A stretch of 64,000 nucleotides of DNA from Liolophura sinensis (lineage: Eukaryota; Mollusca; Polyplacophora; Chitonida; Chitonidae): NCBI RefSeq assembly GCF_032854445.1, contig NW_027017969.1, forward strand, positions 2,501 to 66,500, written 5' to 3'. Below the pieces are notes generated by a model. The model was not told the origin of the DNA and did no database searches. It worked only from the letters and a program-made list of their open reading frames with translations. Of this stretch, positions 54,600 through 63,771 are shown piece after piece. The translations under genes were made by a program, and so were the position numbers. The stretch's first letter is position 1. Each line of letters opens with the position of its first letter.

Positions 54600-55285
54600 C
54601 AAAAATAGTTGTCAAATATTTTTTCTTTGCAGTTTAAATTTCAGTTCATTCGAATTGGTTCTCAGTTGAAAATGCCGTCTGTGATGACAAATATCATACA
54701 TGATCTAAAGCACTCTACCGAAGTTGAAAATACCATCCATTGTGTGAAAAATGCCATCTATGTTGCAAAATTCCGTATATAAGTTGTAACCATATAGACG
54801 TTTTGGACGTACAAGAAATATATGGTATTTTTCAACATATATGTGGTATTTTTCAACTTATATCGACCTAGGCTATAACCCTAACCCTAACCCTAACCTA
54901 ACTCTAACCCCCTAACTCAAAAACCCTAACTCTAGCTTACCACTGAACCTAAACCTCATCTTAAACCTAACCCTAATCCAGCAATCCATCATTAATTTGA
55001 AAAATACCATATTGCAATTGCCAGACCAACGTTACAAACCGCCACTATCGAAAAACTCGTTTTTAAGTTGTAAAATACCAACCCGCCGTTATGAAGAAAA
55101 AGACAGACAAATTAAAAAATATCACTAATGATGTTCACCTCTGAAATGTGAAGCACAGGCTGGAAAATGTGGCAACCTGTCAGCCCAATATTAAGCTGCA
55201 AAATGCCATGATGTAAACTGACAAAGGCAAAAGAGTACAAAGACCAAGGTTATAAAATGCCATTAGTTACTCTACTTAAGTCCGC
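54600..55285. repeat. Second block of the AT-rich satellite, with telomere-like repeats
   Basis: Phrases such as AAAATACCATCCATTGTGTG, AAAATGCCATCTATGTTGCA and TTGTAAAATACCA are reverse complements of the 40-42 kb satellite units. At about 54,873-54,975 lies a degenerate (CCCTAA)n run, AACCCTAACCCTAACCCTAA followed by variants. The block truncates the SOCS-family fragment to its right. Confidence 0.7.
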
Positions 55286-55289
55286 TACC

Positions 55290-55430
55290 GTCACGGGAAG
55301 GAAAGCCCCGCAGAGCTTGACCGACGTATCTTAGACACAACAGAGTTTGAAGTTCCTGGAAGCTCATGACTAGTAGGGTAAAGGCACTTTGTGTGCCGCT
55401 ATTGCCATTTATCCCTGTTTTTTTTTACGA
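55290..55430 (-). pseudogene. SOCS-family fragment E2
   Basis: The minus strand reads TQSAFTLLVMSFQELQTLLC and LRYVGQALRGFPSRDG. This matches QSAFTLLLKYPQEPQTLLFL and EYVGCAVRRFPHPPSRDA of member C. It is cut by the satellite block on its 3' side, so its SOCS box is lost. Confidence 0.6.
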
Positions 55431-55569
55431 CAACACATCATTACCAGTTTCCTGGTTGAATCGCTGGATCTTCTCCTCGAGTCTTTATATATCCTCCGTT
55501 GATATTTCTTTCCGGAATTATACGTCATAACCTATTAAATGCGCAAATCGACGTATCCTTTCAAAAGAA

Positions 55570-56110
55570 GTTAGTAAGGGTAGTTTTTTTAATCAATTTG
55601 GGCAGCTTGTCCATCGTGTTCGTTGATTCTCTGATAACACACTTGACTACGTGTTGCAGGGTGGGTACGTTTGCCAAGTGGAGAAAAACTCGGAACCCCT
55701 GGGGGACGCCTCGCAGAGGGAATTTTCGTACCGCTCGAGAGAGATACTCCAGGCTTTCATGACGTTAAAGTTTACATTAACTCAAACGATTTAACACGAT
55801 GCGTATTGCGTTTTGTTTGAGACACGCACATGAGGTACGGCTGTCCTGGATATGTTAGGCGCCGTACCGCAGAAACATCATAGTGTCCAAATTTAACACC
55901 CTTGCAGCCAACTGCAAAGGGTTTAACAAGGAAACCACGAAATTGCATGAAGGTCCAATCACGTCTATCCAAGGTGGCAGAAAATCCATATAACATTGCA
56001 AAGCTTGTAAGACGTGTGCCCAGTTTGCAGGCGTGCAAACGTAACACTCCTCGCTATCTGCCGCATAACATAGTGCTTCCGGAACGTCGGGCTATAACTC
56101 ATTACATGTA
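55570..56110 (-). pseudogene. SOCS-family member E, subfamily 2, SOCS box in frame
   Basis: The minus-strand text ECYVCTPANWAHVLQALQCY, MDFLPPWIDVIGPSCNFVV and LDTMMFLRYGA corresponds to SIEYYLDSTPSIIDIFEPSY and LLLCLRYGG in member C. A second uninterrupted segment (about 55,762-55,570) reads LEYLSRAVRKFPLRGVPQGF, then PTLQHVVKCVIRE (BC-box-like) and MDKLPKLIKKTTL (Cul5-box-like). Between them a different frame of 91 residues is open (56,047-55,772) but does not match the family and is probably spurious. Confidence 0.6.
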
Positions 56111-56239
56111 AACAGGCCGTCGCGTTTCTTAGCCGTAAACATAAACTTCATGAATCCCGTCGTTTCCTGGAGTTTTCTGAATAAGATCTGAGAGCACCGT
56201 GTTTTGAATGTGATGTAACACGATGTAAGGGACTGATTT

Positions 56240-56505
56240 AATTATTTATTGATTTGATTGGTGTTTTACGCCCTAGTCAGGAATATTTCACTTATACGGT
56301 GGCGGCCAGCACTATGGTGTGTGGAAACCGGGCACAGCCCGGGCACAACCCCCGACCATCCGCAGGTTGCTGTCAGACCTTCCCACGTACGGCCGTAGAA
56401 GAAGCCAGCATGAGCTAGACTTAAACTCACAGCAACCACATTGGTGAGAGACTTTTGGGTCATTACGGTGCGCTAGCGCGCTAACCAACTGAGCCGCGGA
56501 GGCCC
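56240..56505 (+). repeat. SINE copy, long
   Basis: The head TTATTTATTGATTTGATTGG leads into TGTTTTACGCCCTAGTCAGG, a conserved body, and an end with GCTAGCGCGCTAACCAACTG AGCCGCGGAGGCC. It is the most complete of the five copies and so the best reference for the family. Confidence 0.8.
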
Positions 56506-56798
56506 TCGGGTCTAATCATCCGAGGAGCTATCCGACCGTAAATCACCAGTGATGTCTCGTCTCATGGTCTACCCGGAATAAAGGTAAATAACAAGTGCTG
56601 ATAGAATCCCCCGGCAGCCATTCGTTTGCGATGGTCAACCTATCTACTGAAATGCTAACGGCTTCCCATTGTAACTGCAGCTTGGGTACATTTATGTACG
56701 CGTATCAAGGAGGCAGCTTCATTTTTAAAAACTTCTGTTTGCGACATATTTCCGAACGTCCACTATTTCTTTCATTGTTTTGTTTCGTAAAATTTCTT

Positions 56799-58475
56799 TT
56801 AGCCACGGGCGCGATTTAAGTCAGACAGCAGCTCCTTTGAAGCCCATAGATCGATTTTTCTCAAGGCTTGAGCAAACGTCGTGTTCAGCTCGTCCGTTGA
56901 ACATTTCTTTTCTGTCTTCCTCACAGAGTTTGCATTTAACGACAGCCCGTGAACACCAAGCTGTATGGTTTTCGCAACGCAACTTTTACGAAGACCTTCG
57001 CATGAATGCGCATAGTATTTCACTGGGGTTTTCTCCCAATGCGACATCGCCCGGGCAAGTTCTCTTCGCTGGTGAGGATGCGTTTCCCACATTCTCGTAC
57101 CTACGGTTTTTCGGAATAAAGTCCAAGACAGCTTTTTCCAACAACCGCCTCAAAGCGATTCTTTAAAAAGCGCACACATCGGATTAAGAAAAAGGCCGGA
57201 AGGAAGTCAATTTTACGGATGGGTTCGGATCATTGTAGAAAGTTCATTGTAGAAATGCTCCAGTATGGCCTGCGCCGCTGGTCATACCGGATCCCGTCTT
57301 GTGTTTTAGCATATTTACTATTCAGCCTCTCTCCTCGCATTTGGCACGCTTTAATTCGGCCAGAGTCTTATTAATGACGGGCTCCGGTTTTTTTTTACCA
57401 AGGTTAATCAAAAGATGGACAAAGAAAGTGGCCAATATGTTTCTGTGTTTGTTACCCCGTCGGTTTTCCGGCCGTTGGTTTTATTGTTTCACACGTGTGG
57501 AGTTTCGCCGCTTCTTCTGGTGTTAATATGGCATTTGCATATTCTTCTGGCTTTTCCAATTTTTGTTCTTTGCTTTCTTTTCACAGCGAAATAGTCCACG
57601 CACGTATTCTGGTCTGAAGCCCAGAAACGTGTCTGCGACGGCCATGAAATCTGCTTAACAGAACATGCTGCACAAGTAATTATTTCACGTTGCTGCTGTC
57701 GCCGTGAGTTCAAGTCCAAATCATGCTGGCTTCCTCTCCGGCCGTACGTGGGAAGGTCTGTCAGCAACCTGCGGATCGTCGTGGATTTCCCCCAGGCTCT
57801 GTCCGATTTCCTCCCACCATAATGCTGGCCGCCGACGTATAAGTCAAATATTCCTGAGCACGGCGTAAAACACCAATCAAATAAATAAATTTCACGTTGC
57901 AACGAGTTCGTTGCGGTTTACCTGGCCAGTTAACCAAGTTTTTACGCCAGAGCAGTCTAAAGAATCTTCAAGATCGTGTTTGGCTTCCCAACCCTCACAA
58001 AAATTACTTGCAGCTAGTGCTGGTAAACGGTGGACTTCGTTGTTTCTCCGCCGTCGAAATCCTCAAACCATTGTTTAAAACCCTCCAACCTGTCGCATTC
58101 TTTTCATTGGATTTCGTTTCCACTCTTTCGGGAGCAATCAAAATGGATTCTTTTTCACCTGCTTTAACCCTAAAGTGTTTCGCCATCATCTTATCTTAGT
58201 CGGAGCGGTTTAGTTCAAGAGTATTTCGAAGACGCTTGTCTGCCCTTATAACTCGGGTCTCACAAAGAAGGCAATTCCAGCGTCGGACACTATCCCTGCT
58301 CGTCTCCATTCTTAGCTGGTCATGTTGTGCACACGACTCATGTGGGGAGCGTGGTGAGCATTGTCAACAGTTCGGCGTACACATGTGGGACACAATTTGC
58401 GAGGGAGTGGATGTTTACTTGTTTGCCGCCTTGCTGGTGGTTTACAGTCGGATAGCCGTTAAGATGATTTGACCC
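56799..58475 (-). pseudogene. Zinc-finger tyrosine recombinase copy ii, near full length
   Basis: On the minus strand the zinc part reads PRKLCPTCVRRTVDNAHHAP (about 58,405-58,345). It continues MAKHFRVKAGEKESILIAPE (58,180) and FKQWFEDFDGGETTKSTVYQ, is interrupted by a SINE, and resumes as EKPEEYANAILTPEEAAKLH (about 57,555), LAELKRAKCEE and a C-terminal frame RRELARAMSHWEKTPVKYYA (about 57,065-57,000). The last looks like the MSH....KYY catalytic end of a tyrosine recombinase. With the SINE removed it is about 1.48 kb. Many stops and frameshifts make it inactive. Confidence 0.65.
57694..57889 (-). repeat. SINE inserted in recombinase copy ii
   Basis: The minus-strand SINE is flanked by an 11-base duplication, TTTCACGTTGC (57,683-57,693 and 57,890-57,900). 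The body runs from the (AAAT)n end at 57,889 back to GCTGCTGTCGCCGTGAGTTC, and it is 3' truncated compared with the 56.2-kb copy. Confidence 0.85.
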
Positions 58476-58689
58476 GAACATCATCTTAGGGTGGACAAGC
58501 TGACGAATTGTTTGAGGCTATCTTACAAACATCACATTCTAAACACGTTCCTCTGAGATTTTATTAGCAATGAGGAATCCTGTAATTAGCAGGATCTATG
58601 AGGTTTATGTTTACCGCTACGATTTGTTCATGAGAAGAAAAAAGGCTAATTTCTCATTACCCCTATCATGCTGTGAAATTGCTGGTTAC

Positions 58690-59072
58690 GTTATGAGAGA
58701 ATCAGTTCCGACATACAATTCGAAATAAGCACAACGAAGGCGCCACCCTCCTGCTCCATCAGTATAAGAACCGCCAGGCGTTGAAAGATGACTCTCTTTG
58801 CCCTTAGCCCTGCGGCTTTCAAGCGGTTTCTTGTGGACAGACGTCTGTTGGGTAGCAACTGTCGCTTCAAAGATGCACTTGGTGCAAATGGCGGACATCG
58901 TACCAGTCGGATCAGTGCCCTGTCATCACGCTGTGATGTCGACCAAAGCCCGGTTGGTCTTCCACAGCCTTAGTTTTACCATGTTTTCTCAGCAATCGAC
59001 TTATCAGTGTATAATGGTAGTTCAATTGACGCCCCATAGCTTTAAACGACAACCCTTTAAACGGAGTGCATA
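58690..59072 (-). pseudogene. Relic of a Tc1/mariner transposase N-terminus
   Basis: The minus strand reads RYALRLKGLSFKAMGRQLNY, HYTLISRLLRKHGKTKAVED and QPGFGR, a helix-turn-helix and GRPR-like linker of mariner/Tc1 type. Later text is degraded. No catalytic motif or termini are seen. Confidence 0.55.
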
Positions 59073-59299
59073 CCGATAATTTGCCTCTTTTTATAGATAA
59101 TATGTGCCGTCATGTCATGTTCACAGAAGATTAGTGTACATTACACAACACCGACCTTAAGTACAAAAATTTGGAGTGCAAACAAACATCATTCTTGTCA
59201 TCATCATAACTGGCATTACAGTTGAAATAAATGGGGATTTTTAACAATTGATCTTGGCATGGGGTTCTTAACTTTTTTCCTTGTGTATAAATTACATCT

Positions 59300-59620
59300 C
59301 TGCACGGTCAGGAACTATGCCTGACTGGAGCGAAGACGCCTTCTAGCGATCTGTTGTAGTATAACAGCAAGAAATCCTTGCCCTTGCAGTTTCCGCTACG
59401 TCCTTTCGTTCACCAAATTGCGCGAATGTGCCTAGTGTCATATGTAGAGCGTAATTGACACGGTTCTACGCTTCTGGTCGTTAAGTTTATGTCAACCACG
59501 CCTTCGTAGTAAAACTCGTACGGGAACAGCCTCTTCCTCCATCGTGCAACGACCACTTTGTAGACGTCAGTGAAGTCCTGACTTATCACAGCTGATCTGC
59601 ATGAAGTGGTTTCTAGCCGT
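59300..59620 (-). pseudogene. SOCS-family fragment D0
   Basis: The minus strand reads TDVYKVVVARWRKRLFPYEF and YYEGVVDINLTTRSVEPC, which parallels ALEECYEAVVDLYLSMERAKP in member D1 and EALVDIKVRTGRVEPG in B2. Only this middle piece is recognisable. Confidence 0.4.
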
Positions 59621-59729
59621 ACCTAAACAGGGGAATAGGGAGAGTCAGAAAAAACCCAAAATATTGCAATTTTAGAACTTAATCCCAACAAGATGTATAA
59701 TTTAATTCCGGGACGGTGTCTGTAAAGCC

Positions 59730-60760
59730 AGTTGTTTGGCACTCAAATGCGCCAGATGATTACTTCATTTCGAAACATTCCTCGCGCGCGAAAAGGTTTA
59801 CATATCTTTTCAAAATTTCGGGCAACTGGAGCTCTTGAACTCGTGCACGGTTCGTCTCGGTTATGGAAGATTGGATTTGTATCCCCCCCCCCCCCACACA
59901 CACCACAACGTAACACCTTTTTAAAACCTCATCCGTCCATCAGACGTCTTCTAATGGAACACCGCGCCAGATGTTTTAGCGATCTTAGAAAACCCGTTTT
60001 AGAGAACCCCCGTTCCTTAAGTTTCAACCATGCCTCTTCGCTCATCGCTCTTTCTCCTTAAGCGTGGCCATACATAGACTTCCGCAACGCGGCTTCGCCC
60101 TTTCCATCGATAAGTACAAGTCGACCACAGCTTCGTAACATTCTTCCAAAGCAAGGTCAAACGATTTATCTAACATACCTTCTTTGTTCGGATCGACTAA
60201 ACGATGCGATGGGTACTACATGTACTTAAACGACTCGCCACCATATCCCTAGAAGGTAGTAAAGTGTAATCGGTACGGAATAACAACCAAACAAAACAAA
60301 CTTGTCTGAAAATATTCCAAGAACTGAGGTTTTTCCCTCGTGGGAATGTAGGAAAAGTAGTACTTCTCGGCCGCCAACGGTGGCCTGAAGTTGAACCATG
60401 GAATGCCCGCTTTTCATCCCACTTCTTCGCCGAGGAGCGATTTTAGCTAGGTAGTCCAAAAAAGCTCGGTATTGATAATAATAAAAATAAAATAAGACTA
60501 AAATAAATTCCTCGCTTTTTTCACCATAATTTTGATCGCTACCAAATCTGTAGCTTAGTTGAAGGCCCTCGAAAACGAGTTCTCCATTCAAAAGGAATAC
60601 GTTTTCGTCTTGAAACATGCTGGGCAAACAGGAAAAATCACAATGCGCTTCGTAAGTTTTTTCCGTGGTTGTTTGGTGTCGGGTTACCAGTCGACAGTGT
60701 TTTAACAGATCCTCTTTTTTACTAGGCAGTAGGTATCTTCGTATCGTTCCTTTACTATTT
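59730..60760 (-). pseudogene. SOCS-family member D1, with SOCS box
   Basis: The minus strand, over several frames, reads KKEDLLKHCRLVTRHQTTTE (signature start), FLLNGELVFEGLQLSYRFGS, AFLDYLAKIA, AEKYYFSYIPTREKPQFLEY, GYGGESFKYM and FDLALEECYEAVVDLYLSME, then MSEEAWLKLKERGFSKTGFL and RSLKHLARCSIRRRL (about 59,985-59,940), an excellent BC-box helix. After a run of 13 C (59,883-59,895) comes VQELQLPEILKRYVNL (Cul5-box-like LQLP). It is complete in order but has at least four frameshifts. Confidence 0.65.
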
Positions 60761-60769
60761 CAGCCAATC

Positions 60770-61205
60770 AAGCCCTTCCTCCACCGTGCACAATCAAGTC
60801 CTGACTAGTATTGCTCTTAACGGTGTAATATCCAACGGGATGTAATCTAGTTTCGTACGTTTCATGATGCTCTTGAACCATTGAAAACATATCAGTCTCC
60901 CAACTTATTTCCCGTAGCCATAATGCTGGCATCCATCGTATAAGTGAAATATTCTTGAGTACGGCGTAAAACACCAATCAAATAAATAAATAAATAAATA
61001 AATATTTCCCGTAGAGCGATTCTAGCTAGGTGGGCAAAGAAATCTCAACATCGATAATGAGAATATAAGAACCAATTTCTTGTACCGAGGTTTTTCTCGG
61101 GAAGAGGCACCCACCAATCGAACACCGTGAGTATTTCGTTGATTTTCACTACTACCGCGGTGTCGGTCGGCGACGAGACTGTTTGGAGGACGGGCTGCTC
61201 AACCT
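60770..61205 (-). pseudogene. SOCS-family fragment, split by a SINE
   Basis: The minus strand reads TVFDWWVPLPEKNLGTRNWF and DFFAHLARIALREI, the counterpart of WREPPLKWTVGKPYSAMRRF and FFHYLAAIALRE in other members. It then continues, after a SINE, as WETDMFSMVQEHHETYETRL. The remainder is not recognisable. Confidence 0.5.
60918..61003 (-). repeat. Short SINE copy with target-site duplication
   Basis: Only about 86 bases of SINE head remain, on the minus strand, ending in (AAAT)n. The duplication ATTTCCCGTAG flanks it (60,907-60,917 and 61,004-61,014). The short length means the other end was lost at insertion. Confidence 0.8.
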
Positions 61206-61379
61206 AAAACCGAGAAAAAAAGAGCCCCTTTTAACAGTAACAAACCAATATATCAAAAACACTCTTTTCAAAACACATTTGAATTTTTATCCGAAATGCA
61301 AATAGTGATACATTTCGACCCTGTTATTTATGGTTTATGGTTAAACCATTAGCACTTGTGTTAAGTAACTTCCCGGAAG

Positions 61380-62345
61380 TTGCTTGAGAAAGCGCTTATA
61401 AGTGTTCTCGTAGAAAACGACCTCGATGAATTTTCAGTAACGTCAGAGATGTTAACCTTCGCTTTAATTTCCTGCGCACACAACGGTAGTCAGCGGCCCG
61501 ACAAACGCTTTCTGATGGCGTACCGCGCCAAAATGCATCAGCTCCCGAGTCGCCTTTATAACGATACCCTCTTCCTTCAACAGCTCCCATGTCGCGTCGT
61601 CTACTTCATTGGTTGTACGAATGCTGTTGGGGAGAGTAAAAAAGTAAGATTCTCGATAAATATACTGGTGAATCCCAGGGCAGCACACAAATCGCGTAGC
61701 GAGGAATACCTCCGTAATTTCAAGCCAGACGATACGCTGAAGGAAGCAGGTCCCAATTGTTCACAAAGGGTAAGGCGTGATTAATACGTTGCAAGAAGCG
61801 GGGCTTCGCGGTAGGCGTGAGGTAGGAAAGATAGTAGTTTAAGACTTGCATTTTCAGGTCCTTGTCATAGGTGGAGTACCTATCTCCATGCTGAGCGTGA
61901 ACTCCGTCAAACGGTTGAAGAGGTATATAAACCCTAAGCGATAATGCCGACATATCATGTCGCAGGGACGCTGTGACCTGTGGTGTATCGCCTCTCGATC
62001 ATCGGAATGGTCGCCGAGCCATCGTGCAACTTGCACCATCCACAATCGGTCCGCACGGTTGGCGAGAAGGGTTCGTCGTCTTCCAAAGCAATTATATTGT
62101 TCGTTGTTTTGCGCCACTTGGTTCCCGTTTCGAAGCAAATCTCAAGCATTCGAAAACCACATCACCGTCGTTTACGCCAGCGGCGGAGTGGACAAAGACG
62201 CAAAACATTGAAGAGTATCCATATTCGAATGAAGGGCCTCACTGCGCCACTCAAGTTTCCCTGGGTCGCAAAACGAGACGACAATGTTTGAGTTCATCGA
62301 ATTCGGACAATAACAGTTGATAAATCGATCAGCGAGAAGAGTGTC
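61380..62345 (-). pseudogene. SOCS-family member D3
   Basis: The minus strand reads FDELKHCRLVLRPRET (about 62,300), VFECLRFASKRE, DRYSTYDKDLKMQVLNYYLS, YLTPTAKPRFLQRI, DLLPSAYRLA, a stop and NYGGIPRYAICVLPWDSP. The last segments are DDATWELLKEEGIVIKATRE (about 61,600-61,545) and, in another frame, CILARYAIRKRLSGR, a BC-box-like helix. A second copy of the pre-SOCS linker, EVGDATWEAFKKVGIVDTPQ, lies upstream at about 62,500-62,435, the tail of another member. Many frameshifts are present. Confidence 0.55.
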
Positions 62346-62640
62346 CAGAACGTTGATTGAAATTGAGGTAACAAACTACATCTTACCTTCATATCACCCT
62401 CTCCCTGCATCAGATCAGCAGCTCCTGGGGTGTGTCTACGATTCCAACTTTCTTGAATGCCTCCCACGTGGCGTCCCCGACTTCTTCGGGAGAGAGATCT
62501 TTAGACCCGGTAGGGTTTTTAGGCTTAGTGATAAGCAATGAAAAAAATTACGCTTTGCCGAATAAAAGAGTAGGAAAAGAGTAAGAAGTGATGTAACACC
62601 GTAAATCAAAACCCACAGATACAGGGCGAGTTAGGGTTCA

Positions 62641-62940
62641 CTAACACTCGATGCGCTCGAGGATTAGGGGCTTCATGGCCGCAGGGAGGTACAAAATGTA
62701 ATAGGCAATGGCGTGGAATTTCCGGGTGTTGTCGCACGAAAAGTAGCGACCCGGGTGCCGCGCCCCACGCAGATTGAGTGTGAACCTAATTGGGTGGGAA
62801 AAACATCCCTGACTCCCTCTGTGTATCTGTGTGCGACGCAGTGTTCCTCCAGTTCTTCTTTGGACGCCGGGTAATAACTGTTGAGAAACCGATCGGAGAG
62901 AAGAGCGGGGAGTTTTTAAACACCAAAGTGGTGAATCCAA
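62641..62940 (-). pseudogene. SOCS-family member D2 with large internal deletion
   Basis: In the coding frame LNSYYPASKEELEEHC (near 62,885-62,838) is the family signature. After a jump it reads RYFSCDNTRKFHAIAYYILY and LPAAMKPLILERIEC, equivalent to YDNQQMLQVVNYYITYVPVR of A1. Roughly 100 residues between are missing. Confidence 0.5.
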
Positions 62941-63159
62941 TTAACTCTTCTAAAATTCTGATCAAGGAGAAGCCCTAAAATATGTACAAGCTGCTTCTTC
63001 CCACGCGGGAGATAACGGTTCTTATACTGATGGGGCAAGAGGGAAGGCGCCTTCGTTATTCACTCTCTTTATGGTATGAGGAGTGTTACTTTCTAACATG
63101 TTTTAGTGTTAAGTGGCGGGAATGAACTCAGTTGGTGTGGATATGTGTTTTCGATCCGA

Positions 63160-63170
63160 TATAAAAAAAA
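63160..63170 (+). promoter_or_regulatory. Candidate TATA box of recombinase copy iii
   Basis: TATAAAAAAAA lies 51 bases upstream of the ATG at 63,221. The spacing allows a start site about 25 bases before the ATG. It suggests that each recombinase gene had its own promoter. Confidence 0.35.
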
Positions 63171-63220
63171 TACCCTGCCACCACCACACTTCACTTACAG
63201 CTTGACAATCGGTTTGAAAC

Positions 63221-63765
63221 ATGGCGGTCAAAACTCGACGACCAAAACAACTGGGTTACAAACTGAGCACTAGTCGCGGTGATAAACTAGTAAAAATCCA
63301 CGCTGTCGCAAACTGTGTCCCATATGTGGACGCCCTACCATTGACAATGCTCACCACGCTCACCACATAAGGCGTGCGCACAACATGACCAGCAAAGAAA
63401 GGAGACGAGTAGGGGAGAGTGTCGGACGCTGGAATTGCTCTCTTTGTGAAGTCGGAGTTATAAGGGTAGACAAGCAACTTCGAAATACTCCCGAACTGAA
63501 CCGCTCCGACTATGATAAAATAATGGCGAATCACTTTGCGGATAAAACAGTTAAGGATTCCACTTCGCTTGGCCCTGAAACGGTCGAAATGAATTCCAAA
63601 GAAAAGAATGCGACAGACGAAACATGTCTGTTGCAGCCACCGTTCTCCAACACTTATAACTGCGATCGGCAAGTAATTGTTTTATGGAGGTCATATGCCT
63701 TTAATACGATCTTGAAGATTCTTTAGAGTGCTCTCGCGTGTAAACTTGGTTAACTGACCAGCTAG
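63221..63765 (+). pseudogene. Zinc-finger tyrosine recombinase copy iii, N-terminal part
   Basis: ATG 63,221 starts MAVKTRRPKQLGYKLSTSRG. After a frameshift near 63,283 it continues KLCPICGRPTIDNAHHAHH, RVGESVGRWNCSLCE (second CxxC), MANHFADKTVKDSTSLGPET and VEMNSKEKNATDE. The end, DLEDSLECSRV with TWLTDQ, equals HDSLDCSRGKSWLADQL in copy i. There the recombinase text ends and another gene starts, so the catalytic domain is missing. The paired CxxC motifs with histidines suggest a zinc-binding N-terminal domain common to all three copies. Confidence 0.6.
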
Positions 63766-63771
63766 ACCTCA

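Noticed and set aside
54870-54975. True telomere or chromosome end
   Set aside because: The (CCCTAA)n run is short, degenerate and flanked on both sides by satellite and gene remnants, so it is interstitial.
55772-56047. 91-residue minus-strand open frame
   Set aside because: The family-matching text of member E lies in other frames over the same bases, so this frame is probably accidental.
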